From positions 481,176,252 through 481,240,251 of the forward strand of contig NC_085137.1 of assembly GCF_035046485.1 (NCBI RefSeq): 64,000 bases of DNA, in the 5' to 3' direction. The stretch is from Aedes albopictus (lineage: Eukaryota; Arthropoda; Insecta; Diptera; Culicidae). Shown here one piece after another: positions 32,290 through 43,328 of this stretch. The notes under the pieces are model-generated. The model saw nothing but the letters and a program-made list of their open reading frames with translations, made no database searches and was not told the DNA's origin. Both the position numbers and the translations under genes were made by a program. The stretch's first letter is position 1, and every line of letters begins with the position of its first letter.

Positions 32290-34510
32290 TAACAAGTTGA
32301 TTCGTACTATTCTTTTTCACTTCTTCGAAATTATTTTTATAGCAACTATAAACTCAGGAGTGGATAGCATAACGACATTGATTGCAGCAGGGTCCAACCT
32401 TATTATGTAATGCAAGAGTGCATATGGGATGTCTCTGCATTACTTATATCTTCTAATTAAGACAGGGCAGGGTGATAAGAAAATCGCATTAGTGAATGAA
32501 CAATTTAGAATCTAAATTTTAGATGTTGAATGCTGTTCACTCAAGAAGTTCACTGGTCCAGGTAGAAAAAAAAACTTTTGAATCTTTAAAACTGAATATA
32601 AATTATGCTCTCTATGATGCTCAACAATGCTATAAACAGAATACTAAAATTTCCGGGCCGCCATTTTGTGGAGTTTGGCGGCCCACTGTCTTCTTGTCAT
32701 TTCAGGTTCATTTTCTACAACGCGTGGCTACAAAGAGTGAACAATACCATAGGTGCTCCTGCCCAAATGGTCCCAGACCCTATTTACGCTGTCATTATTT
32801 TAAATTCACCATGGATAGTTGCGGCCTTTTTTTGCATGCATATTGTTATGCATCTGTTTGTGCACAGTTGTTGTTACCCATCTTTCGTGTATTTACTCAA
32901 CTAGCACTGTAAAGTTCGTCACTTCGAGTGTCGGCCTAAATTCTTAGTATTCATTTCATTAAAACTACTATTGTTGTGCAGTCCACATATTTGATGTTGC
33001 CACTATGGGAGAGCACGTTGAGCACCGGTTTGTCCACATCTGCTAGAGCTTTTGACTGGGAGTGGGTCTGGTTTGCAGGTTTAGCGGGGGCCTACCACAA
33101 TTTGGGAGTGTGAGGGGGGGGGGGATCTCTGCATTGAACTCACTACTCATCAATTCCGTGGGGTATCTAGAAGACAATTGACGATAAGATTGGAAAAAAG
33201 CTTGCAGTTGGGAACTAGACTAAAATAGTGGCCGATAGAAAACAACGCGCTAGACAGCATTATTATTCATTTTTTTTTAATATTTACCCATAGGCTTTTC
33301 GCCGGTTGGCAATATAGTATTTAGCTGTGTACGAAGATACGGATTAGTTGGTGTACAGATGACAGGGTTCTCACGGGAAGTGCTTCAAGCGAGGCTTACA
33401 TAACAACTGACAATAAAGAAACCTATTTTCCTTGACTTTCTACGCAATGGACATCTGACCGAACACACGTGTTTTCGTTAATCTCCTAGGCATTATTAGT
33501 GCATGACGGAACAACTAGCAGGACACAGTTCCAGACGTCTCTTTTTAATAACGATATTCAGCATATTTCCAATAAAACTACACTTCAATAAAGCAAAGAC
33601 TAAAGCTGCTATGATAGAACATATTGGAGATCTACTTCGAATAACTGACAAATTGACAAGAACCTAACTAAATACATGGACCATACTACAAAAAAAAAAC
33701 AATTGACAAAAAGAAAAAAGGGAAAACTTTTATTAAAACTATTTTTGTTCAACGCAGGCCAAAACAGTGTCGACTTGGGCCACGATATGCCTACGTACTT
33801 CTGTGTGTTGAAACAAAAATAGAGGCTCATGGAAGCAAACGTAGGGAAAGGGTGCGGTGTTAGAACAGTGTGCTACCGCCGTAATCACTATAAAAAAAAA
33901 AAAAACTTTATCGGTTATTTTTAAAAACATCTGAAAATTTGACTATAAATTAACAACATAATAAAAATGAAGAGGTGAAAATTTCATCAAGATCGGTTTA
34001 GTACTGAATTTTCTAGAATTTAAAACACAAACCGCTTTAGAGTGAATGTTAGGTCCTGTATAAAAATGTTAAGGTCCGTGTGCACTATTTTGACTGTAGA
34101 ACTGTCAATTCGATTCTAAACAAAATTTGACAGTCCTAAAACTATTGTAATAAAATGTTTACAGTCAAATTATGAGCCAAAATGCTGAAAGTGCCGGAAG
34201 TTAGACAACTTTGAATGTCTCAATACAGTTTGCGTATTGCGATTTATGGACACATATACGACCACAACTTTTTAATGGTTGGACCAAATTAAATGAAACT
34301 TTCAAACTATATTCCTACATACATAATCCACTTACAGAAAAAAATCATTGCAATCGGTTTAGTATTTCTGTTCCTAGAGATAGATCTATAAAATATATTT
34401 TTTATATTAATTCTTTGTTTGCACAAGAATCCCAAAATCTAATTTTCCAACGTCGGAGATATCTCCGCCAATAGGTACTTCACCGATTTCTCTGGACATT
34501 TTTTGCTAGT
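32290..34510. other. Non-coding stretch with no recognised gene
   Basis: Short frames at 32523-32912 and 34211-34474 are not protein-like enough to call. A G9 run lies near 33115. The right end contains the inverted copy of the 31620-31760 segment. The missing first exon of TRAPPC3 may lie here, but I could not identify it. Confidence 0.4.
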
Positions 34511-34518
34511 ATCATCTG

Positions 34519-36023
34519 TTTCATGTCCGGGGGAACGAGGATATGCGGCCGAGAGAAACACTTCCACACGCGGACATTACATAATAAAAACATGCACATT
34601 TATTGGACTATATACATTATTTACACAACATTACAATTACTACAAATTAAAAGTAACATCGCGGAGAGCGCGCGCGGGCAGCATCTTGCTGCTATTGCAG
34701 ATGATGGCGTTCTGTTGTTGTTGCTCCCGTTCGTCGTCGTCGTCGTCGGCGGCGGCGGTCGTCGTCCATCCGTCGTCGTGATGAGACGAGCCTTGCCGAT
34801 GACGCTTCCATAGGGGGCATTCGCCTCACGTTGGATGCTCGTTCACAACATCTCCCCCTTTTAATATGACGAACGTTAATTGGATCAAGCCGCATTTCTT
34901 CGATGCTGCGAAGAAATTCTTGATCGAACGATGCAATATGAATCTCGTTGTTGCCCCACCATTGCGCCTACCGTGGAAAAGAATGATGCGCAGGATGCCG
35001 ACTGTCTGCTGCTGCTGTGTGGCCAGACAGGACGCATCCGATGACGTTGTGCATCTTGGGGATCAAAACCGGGCTTACGCAGAAGGACGTGGCCAGGAAA
35101 ACGTCTGGCTTCTGCTGCCTTTCGTGATCCGAACGGTGTTGATTTGGAATGGTGGAAAACGATCGACTGTCTTCTGGACCGAGTCATTGTGCTGCAGGAG
35201 GTAACTGCGTCGACGAGTGCGTCTCCTGACGAGCTGCGACTGCCAAGTCCAAAAGATGGTGATTATGTCGATGCAAAAACAGCCATCTTGTAGATCGACG
35301 ATCAATCACCAAAAGGAGGACACCGTGTGAAGATGGCATCGGACTCCTTGTTGCGGTGCATGTTTGATCCTGATGATGTTGGAGGGAATATCCATCCTCC
35401 GAATCGAACCGTGCTGCCATGGGAGGACGCTGACTGTGCGTTCGGACTCCCACTGGACTTCCACTTGGTTGCCAAATTCGGTGATGGCGTTGGATGATGG
35501 GGATTAATGACCATCATTCGGAAGCAAACCCGTGCTCCTCCAGGAGGACATTGACGATGTGCGACTCCTGCCGGGTTCTGCTGTGCGACGATGACGGTGC
35601 ACTTTCGTCCATCTTCCCTCCCGCGTAGGATCGTTGAGTTGGTCGTTTGGAGCTGCGGTACGACCCAACTACGAAAAACCTCGTCGCCACTTTCATGTCC
35701 GGGGGATGAGGATATACGGCCGAGAGAATAACTTCCCACACGCGGACATTACATAATAAAAACATGCACATTTATTGACACAAGACTACTATTTACATTA
35801 TGTACACAATATTACAACGGATTAAAAGTAATCTCGCGGAGATCGCGCGGGCAGCATCTTGCTGCTATTGCAGATGATGGCGTTCTGTTGTTGTTGCTCC
35901 CGTTCGTCGTCGTCGTCGTCGGCGGCGGCGGTCGTCGTCCATCCGTCGTCGTGATGAGACGAGCCTTGCCGATGACGCTTCCATAGGGGGCATTCGCCTC
36001 ACGTTGGATGCTCGTTCACAACA
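34519..36023 (-). mobile_element. Non-coding LTR retroelement (LARD/TRIM-like)
   Basis: Two direct repeats of about 332 bp (34519-34850 and 35691-36023) enclose an 840-bp interior. A 5-bp target duplication ATCTG flanks the unit (34514-34518, 36024-36028). On the minus strand a purine tract AAAAGGGGGAGA precedes the left LTR, and GTGGCGACGAGG follows the right LTR, resembling a tRNA primer site, so the element points leftward. The interior has only short frames, including one starting MDESAPSSSHSR just after the leader, which could be a truncated Gag. Both LTRs carry a (CGT)n/(CGG)n stretch. Confidence 0.8.
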
Positions 36024-36084
36024 ATCTGTACACAATATACTGTTAGTGGTTGAAAAATCAGCCATTTCTAATCAATAGTTATAT

Positions 36085-36364
36085 AGGGCCCATATTGCCG
36101 AGGCGGTAAACGCACGGGTATTCAGCATGACCATGCTGAGGGTGACGGGTTCGATTCCCGGTCGGTCCAGGATCTTTTCGTAAAGGAAATTTCCTTGACT
36201 TCCTTGGGCATAGAGTATCTTCGTGCCTGCCACACGATATACACATGCAAAATGGTCATTGGCAGAGGAAGCTCTCAGTTAATAACTGTGGAAGTGCTCA
36301 TAGAACACTAAGCTGAGAAGCAGGCTTTGTCCCAGTGAGGACGTTACGCCAAGAAGGGGGGGGG
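36085..36364 (+). mobile_element. tRNA-derived SINE with G-rich tail
   Basis: Same family as 21230-21510. The target duplication AGTTATAT lies at 36077-36084 and 36365-36372. Its tail is a G run instead of the usual (GAA)n. Confidence 0.9.
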
Positions 36365-36419
36365 AGTTATATTTTTCGGGATTTTCTCCGGAACATTTTT
36401 TTATTTTTATTTTTTATAT

Positions 36420-36625
36420 TTGTAGGTAATTCAATATTCCTTTGACAATATCTTTGAGGAATCTCTCGACAATCACTTTGAGAGTTTTCAGTCATTCTTA
36501 TATAATTTGCGTCTATAACAGTTTCTTTCGGAATACCTCGGCAATTCCGATGGAAATTGCTTTGATGATGTCATCAGGCAAATTATTTGGAGACGTCTTT
36601 GGATTCTTTGGGAAGTTTTACTATA
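36420..36625. repeat. Degenerate AATTCC/GACAATT-type periodic sequence
   Basis: Irregular units such as TTTGAGGAATCTCTCGACAA recur. Similar sequence lies at 41390-41600 and 42110-42650, partly inverted. No gene. Confidence 0.5.
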
Positions 36626-36691
36626 TCCAGCTTTCCACGCTCGCCATAATGGCGGATGCCATAAAATAATTTGACAGTATCTGTGCCCCAG

Positions 36692-39182
36692 CACGGTGTG
36701 TCTGGTGGACAACAGTATTTTAAAAAAATCGGTATTGCTAAAATACCCACCAAACGAAAGCTAAGGGTCCCACCTTTCATTTGAGATCTAAAAGAGAAAG
36801 TTCTATCGGCGGGTCTAGAACATTTTTTTTTTGAAATAGTGTGATATTTTTTGTATTTTCTCGAAGTACTAAGTAATAACGAAAAACAGTTTGTCCATTG
36901 CCAACATGGCTTTCCGATGAAAGATTTTTATATGATGTTAATTACACTTTCCACAAAAGCATAATAGTCCCATGTTAATAAAAAAAAACAGTAAACAGTA
37001 GTCAGTTTCGTGGTTATGGGCAGTAGTGCTTAAAAAATTGTAATAGTTTCAAGCAGGTGGACATGATGAGTTCAAATTTCAATTTACATGTGATCTAATA
37101 TTCGTAATTATTATTAAATCACCGTGTTTATCCTTATAGAATGCATTTGACAAAACTTTCAATTATTTAAAGAATTTTATTATTTTCTCTATTGAGCAAT
37201 GTACGATATAAGCACAGACAAACAGACGTAACACTCATCAATAGGGCTTGGCACATCCATTTAACGATTTCGTTTGATTTCCGCGATTCCTTCACCAGAG
37301 GTGCTTATGTTCGATCGCTGATGTTTGCAAGTGTACACGTTGCTGAATGATACAAACAAACACACAGGAGACATGTATAAAAGTGTGCGTGTTAGGCAAA
37401 TGTCATATCGCATCCCATCATGGCCGACAGCGGTTTGAAGAAATATAAATAAATTTTCGTATCAAAAATGTATTTACTGTACTGCTGCAGGAGAATGAAG
37501 CACAGTGATCACATTTTCAATGCAAACATGAAATCACCCTTTTGCATCTTTAGCAGAACTGCAACGAGCACTATCTTTTTGCATCATCGGTAGTAGTGCT
37601 AGGTCTGCCGCGTTTGCTCTTAAATCAAGAAGAAACTGTAGTTCTTGTAGCACTACATATTTCGCAATTACAGCAAATACCGATACTCTGCGTAGAAGAC
37701 TCAAATTATATTTATACTTAAAGAGAGTTATTCTAAAGGGTATGATCTCATCATTGAACGAATAAACTTTAAATGAGTAATTGCAATCTATTATCGTGGG
37801 ATAATACCAACTTCTATATCTGGTATATTTCAGAAAAAGTTGATCAATAATCTCAATAACCTGCAAATACAAATAAAAACAAATTGGGACTTTTCTATTT
37901 TATTCTGTCTTTTATTTGTATGCTCAGCCATATAAAACAAATATCTAAATCTGTGAATATCAACTACCTTCGATGATATTGATGGTTGCAGAAAAAGCTT
38001 CTTCGCACACAGCACGCACACCTTGGTACGGTTTTCATCGTGACTTTATGATTTCATGTCATAATTGTTTCTTCAAAAGTTTGAAGCAAAGCTATGTTGA
38101 AATTGAATTTCTTTTATTTTTTATGATTCAGTACCTAATGCTATACCACACAGCAATCCTTCAAATTAGCGAAAAATGTTAATTGCTTTTACAAGTATCA
38201 GAAAGGGTCACAAAATGAACGTATATAACGCCTGTAATGGAACGTGGTCATTTTATCCGAGCTACTTTGTTGATCGCTACAATTTTATTGACATCCAAGT
38301 CATGGCCCACTACGACTGTAAAACTTTTCGAACATTTGGCACTGTCGATAAAAACGAGGAGAATGGCAGTCGAAATAACTTCTTCTATATGTCAATAAAG
38401 AGAAGATGGTTAACACATATACCTAAATATTGGTAAAATTCTATTACAACTCCCTTAAATATTTTTTTACACTTGTCTAGGCAACATTTTGTATGGAAAA
38501 TTTTGAAAATGTTTTTACCCGTTTACTCTATTAATATGATACGTTATTAATGAGCGACCTAATAAAAGCCCAATAGGTTACACTCAAGGTTGAAAGGAAG
38601 AAAATGCGTCTAAGAAAGTCGTAGACACATTACAAGCGTTACGTTTTGTGCGAGAGTCAAACTTTTGCTTCCAAAAATTGATATGTTGTCATATACATAC
38701 CAACCAGCATATCAAACGATCAGATTTGGATAGAAGATTCCGTTTATGCTTTCTAATTGGGAATTGGACCTTTATACTTCGAAAGAAAACAAGAAATACA
38801 GCGTAACGGGACACCATCGCAAAAAATGACGAATTTTGACCGAACACCAAGAAATTTGCTACTTTCTAGAAGCAGTTTTCAAAGTTTCAGGTACTATTAG
38901 AAGAATATAGGTAATTATCTTCATTTTAGTGCAAAAAGAATCAAAATCGACAGCAGGAGCCCGGAAATATCGTTCAATGAAGTTCAAAATCCGCGGTGTA
39001 AAAGTGCGTGGAATGTGTCCTTATAGTAAAAAATTTTTGAAAAAAAAAATTGTTCTAGGACCGCCGATAGAACTTTCTTGTTTTAGCCTCAAATGAAAGA
39101 GGGGACCTTCAGCTTTCGTTTGGTGGGTGTTTTAGCGATACCGATTTTTTTAAAATAATTTTGTTCTACCAGACACACCGTG
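36692..39182. mobile_element. CACTA/Chapaev-like non-autonomous transposon
   Basis: The ends are CACGGTGTGTCTGGT and the complement of CACGGTGTGTCTGGT, with homology continuing for about 130 bp at each side (to about 36830 and 39050). A 4-bp duplication CCAG flanks it (36688-36691, 39183-39186). The matching site in the opposite arm of the host repeat (near 41310) has a single CCAG, giving an internal empty site. CAC termini and a short duplication fit the CMC (CACTA/Mirage/Chapaev) group. The frames at 37534-37872 and 38176-38436 show no transposase motif. A truncated CACAGACAAACAGACG MITE lies near 37213-37420. Confidence 0.75.
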
Positions 39183-39844
39183 CCAGTTGAACTGAAATTA
39201 TTAAACAATATTCTTAGCAACCCTTGACTACCATGGAAAATGTTTTGTTGACCGGTAACTACCGAAAAAATGGCAAGAAATCAAAAAGTGTCCAACAAAT
39301 AAAATTTCTGATTTAATTGTCCTTATTAAACTATTTTCTATTTTAGGTTTTGTAATATAGGAAAATGACAGAGTTAAATCTTCATTCTTTCTACCTTGAT
39401 TCCGATCGACCACCAAGAATACCACTGCAATCATTTATTTAACCCATGATCCTGACTGGTGACCCCGGAGTAGTTGCATTTACGGAAGGAGCATACCAAA
39501 AATCTTCGTTTTTGCTGACTTTAAATAATTGATTTCTTGCAGCAAATTGTTTCCATTTTAAATTACAGCTTTGAATTTAACAATCTCGTGGGAGAATTTT
39601 GGCGCTCAATTCCTTCAAAAAGTAGAAATGTTCTTTCATTGTTCATCAACAAAAAAATTAAATTTTCTTCTAAGATGTTCTGCGTCAGAATTTCACCTTT
39701 TCGGAATTTAGTTTTCAAGAAACTCCACATTTGTTTCCTTCACTACTGTGGACGGCTCAGCTTTAGACCATGTATTTAATGAACTAGAAAAAAAATAGTT
39801 TTAAGTGGCATTCCGCTCATTCTTTCGCAATTTTTTATGTGTTT

Positions 39845-39892
39845 TAAAGATTCTCACGTAGCGCCAATTGGAACTACGTGAGAATCTTGAAA
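39845..39892. repeat. Perfect 15-bp inverted repeat around a 12-bp loop
   Basis: AAGATTCTCACGTAG is followed by CTACGTGAGAATCTT. It lies in the loop of the 36628-41376 element. No protein context. Confidence 0.75.
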
Positions 39893-39899
39893 TTGTAAG

Positions 39900-41040
39900 T
39901 TCATTCTGGTAATATTCCGTGGCGATAGTGATGCTGGACTTCTAAATAAAAAAATCAAGCATCTGTTGGAGCTTCCAAAAAAACTTCAGAATAATTAACA
40001 TTAGAGATATCATAGAGTTTAAGCGTTTTTTTCCTACGGGGAGGTACAAAGAATATTTTGACAAAAATCGATAGGTATCCTACACGGGTTTTCAGAAGAA
40101 ATCTTGAAAATCTAAGTAGATTTTGAAGATAGCGTTGTTGTCGTACGGTAACAATTTGTTTTATTCTGGTATGATGTGAGACGGTAAATTTGTTAAAGAC
40201 AGCAACGTCCAAATGAAATTGGTGGGCAAAAAAGTGTCGAGACAAGTCTTTCAATATTTTTTTGGAAAGTCTTGGATGTTTCCGGCCGAAGTGGATCCTG
40301 AAGACGCTAGTTTAGACCACCATGACCCTGATAAGTCCCTGATTGAGACTAGCAGATCAGCGAAGCTCTGCTCCACCAATCCTGCAGGATTTTTCAACAA
40401 GTTTCTCAATCCCACGCCGACCACATGGCGAACAGACAACTGAGCGGGACCCTGAAGCTGCCCGCCATCTTTGTGAACTCCAAGGTGACTGGGGCTGTCC
40501 GCCAAGTACGAAAGCATCAAGCCAAGCTCTTCGGTGGAGCCATACGACTTCTACAGCTATCCGTGTCAGCAAGCACCGGACAAATTATTCGGTGGGCCTA
40601 CCCGACCGTTACTGTGGACAATCGTCGTCACGTCGCCACGTATTCACGCTTTCTCTCCGCCTTCGGTAAGGCCGTCGATCCGTGACGCCTGAAGCCGTCT
40701 CGTGTGTCATCGTCAAGCTCTCGTCTACCTGCACGTTTACCAAGTGTGGTGATTCGACACCGTTGCTCCACAGTGTCGCCCAGCCCATCCATCTATGCAC
40801 TCCTCTACGGACTCCCTTATTCGACACTGATTCAAAATCGGTGCCTACCGGTGTTTCCGGCCCATTCATCGGCACCCTCCTCTACAATAATATTTATTTT
40901 TAGGACTCCCACATCTGAAGCTCTCCCCTACTAACACGCCCTGGGACCCGGGAGATAGAAGGTCTTGAGTACCCACCCCCAAAGGCCAGTCCTCGTCTAG
41001 GACTGCGGAACTCCTCCAAGGTCATTCATCAGGACCTGTG
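39900..41040. other. Loop region with GC-richer block, unassigned
   Basis: From about 40250 to 41000 the composition is richer in GC than the surroundings, and several overlapping frames exist on both strands (40251-40520, 40343-40669, 40609-40875). I recognise no domain. It may be a remnant of a retroelement carried in the loop. Confidence 0.35.
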
Positions 41041-41611
41041 TTAACTCATTGATTGAAGTGGATCCTTGGTGGTCGATCGGAATCACGGTAGAAAAAAAAA
41101 TTAAGATTTTACTCAGTCATGAATTCACCGTTCATAAACTACAAAACCTAAAATAGAAAAAAAGTTTGATAAGGACAATAAATCAGATATTTTATTTCTT
41201 GGACACTTTTTGATCTCTTGCCATTTTTCTTGGTAGTTATTTACCGGTCAACAAATCATTTTCCATGGGAATCAAGGGTTGCTAAGAATATTGTTTAATA
41301 ATTTCAGTTCAACTGGGGCACAGATACTGTCAAATTATTTTATGGCATCCGCCATTATGGCGAGCGTGGAAAGCTGTATTTATTTTGAAAATTCCTCCGA
41401 CAAGTTTCTTAGAGACTTCCTTCTGCTTTTTTTAAAGAATCTTCGCCAGTTCTTTTGAGCATTTTTTCAAAATTTGGACGAAAATTACATCGATTTTTTA
41501 TAGTTCTTTTTGAAATTCTTTCAGAAATTCCTTCGATTTCAACAATTTATTTTGGAATAGGATTCGGCCAATTGTTTCCATAATTTCAACCTTCATTTTT
41601 CATATTTTTTT

Positions 41612-42022
41612 CACACGCAGAAAAATGGCGCTTGTTTAAAACAATAAAACGCATGGTTGATTTTCAAACTGAGAATTTACTTATCCCAAAGTTATATTTA
41701 GTTGTTTTCATTTAGAGTTAATCGATAAAAACAATCGATTACCATCATTTCATATAATGTCAAAATTCATTTGTTTCAACAAAATAAAAACCATAAACAT
41801 GGTCCGAAAGCACTCACACATCTATAAAATGCTTACCCCAATATCGCCACAACGAAGAAGGTGCAGTAAATCCATCACGCCAACTTCCAAGTGCAGCTTT
41901 GGCCGTGATGGATTACGCGCAGGTACTCACGACAGCATCCACAAAAAGTTGGTCGGTTTCGCCTTTTTTGTCTTTTTTAGGCGTTCTCCTCCCTGTCCGC
42001 TTACCGTCATTTTTCTGCGTGT
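41612..42022. mobile_element. MITE with CACACGCAGAAAAATG ends
   Basis: The inverted ends are ACACGCAGAAAAATGGCG and the complement of ACACGCAGAAAAATGACGG. No coding capacity; target duplication not resolved. Confidence 0.55.
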
Positions 42023-42109
42023 AAACTGAAAAATCGGCCGATTTGAACTAGAATTTAATTGTGTTTACAATTTATTTTTCTGCGTGCATAAGTTCCTTTG
42101 GCTTTTATT

Positions 42110-42660
42110 ATATGATTTTTTTTAGAAACACCATTGGAAAGTCAATTTTTATAGAACATAATCTGGCAATTCTTTCTGGAATTCCTCAGGAAGTTCTGAG
42201 GGTATTTCTTCGAGTTTTCCTTTGAGATTGTTTTCAAAAGCTCATTTGTGATCGGGCCATTACATTTTCAATATTGTTTTGGAACCGAAATTCCTCTGCA
42301 AATGGTCGAAAAAGCTTCCTATGAAATTTTCTAACAATATTTAAAAGGTATTTTCCAAACATATTGCCGCAGGAATTCCCAATGGAAGTGCTGAACACCG
42401 AAGTAATTCACAAAGAGATCGCTTAAGGAATTCTCGATAAAATTGACAAAGCAATTCCCAAAGAAAGTGTCGAATAAATTTCTAAGAGAATTACCGACAA
42501 AATTTTTAAACAAATTTCCGAGGCAGTTTACGAGTAATAAAAATAAATAAAAAGAATTCATAAGAAATGACAGAAGAATCCACAATAAAACTGCCAAGGA
42601 AATTTGCGAAGCAATTGCCAAAGGAAATGCCAAAGCAATTTCTGAGGAATCATCGTTGAG
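42110..42660. repeat. Degenerate AATTCC-type periodic sequence
   Basis: Recurrent units such as GGAAATGCCAAAGCAATTTC and GAATTCTCGATAAAATTGAC. Same style as 36420-36625. No gene. Confidence 0.5.
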
Positions 42661-42673
42661 GTTTAAAAATAAA

Positions 42674-42922
42674 TCTATATAAATAAAAATTAATTTCTGT
42701 CTGTCTAACCCTTATGCATTCGGAAACTACTGAACCGATCGGTGTGAAATTTTGTATGTTGGTATTTTTGAGACCGGGGAAGATTCTTAGCTTGGTGTGA
42801 GATCTCTCCGGTCTCTGGAACGGGGGGCTCCCATACAAATAACTTTGCGGGAGTCGTCCATATGGAGATGTATATCAATAAACACGGCCGGCAGGCAGTA
42901 TGACGTTTGCCGGTACAGCTGA
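42674..42922 (+). mobile_element. Mini-Helitron (Helitron-like ends)
   Basis: The left end TCTATATAAATAAAAATTAA followed by TTTCTGTCTGTCT and the conserved segment CGGAAACTACTGAACCGATC is the pattern I know from insect Helitron 5' ends. The right end CGTTTGCCGGTACAGCTGA resembles the Helitron 3' end, which normally finishes CTRR. An upstream GC-rich segment (CGGCCGGCAGGCAG) could form the usual 3' hairpin. The 249-bp length means no RepHel protein. The insertion lies after an A, as rolling-circle elements prefer A|T sites. Confidence 0.6.
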
Positions 42923-42998
42923 CTTTTTGTATGTCGCAGCGAAAAAATCATTAAAATCATAACAAATGCCGTAAAATAGCAGACATTTTTAAATTTTA

Positions 42999-43328
42999 GG
43001 GGGAACTGGGGTAAAACGGGCTCTATAACTCGCTTTAGAGTAGTTACCCGTACATGAATCATCCACCAGCCAATTCTTGAGTAAATTTGCTTTCGAATAA
43101 GCCATCACATAGTGTCTTGTATTAAGAAAGTTATTATTTTTTCCACCTTTGGACTACATAGATTCTGCCCAATGTGCATTGGTTGAAAATTGATCGAAAA
43201 AACTGCCTGAGTTTTTAAATACGGATGACGGTTTGTTTCCTCTTAAAATCTTTTACATAGTCTTCAACTAACTGAAGAAAGACTAATTGACCTATGTGCT
43301 TTCGGGTGCGCTTTGTCTCACTTCCCCC
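42999..43328. mobile_element. Small inverted-repeat element with GGGGGAA ends
   Basis: The ends are GGGGGAACTGGGGTAAAACG and the complement of GGGGGAAGTGAGACAAAGCG. It abuts the truncated end of the LINE at 43329. No clean target duplication, so a rearrangement may have removed the sequence on one side. Confidence 0.5.

Larger units (their letters stand above)
36628..41376. mobile_element. Large inverted-repeat element, left arm split by a CACTA-like insertion
   Basis: The left arm is 36628-36691 plus 39183-39460 and the right arm is about 41050-41376, inverted; both begin CAGCTTTCCACGCTCGCCAT at the outer end. Arm length is about 340 bp once the insertion at 36692-39182 is removed. The loop (39460-41050) has no recognised gene. 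Target duplication is unclear (TATC/TATT). Confidence 0.65.

Noticed and set aside
38176..38436. 86-codon frame inside the CACTA-like element as a transposase
   Set aside because: No conserved motif and no continuation in either direction.
40343..40934. Overlapping frames in a GC-richer block
   Set aside because: Frames exist on both strands with no domain; more likely remnant non-coding or retroelement sequence.
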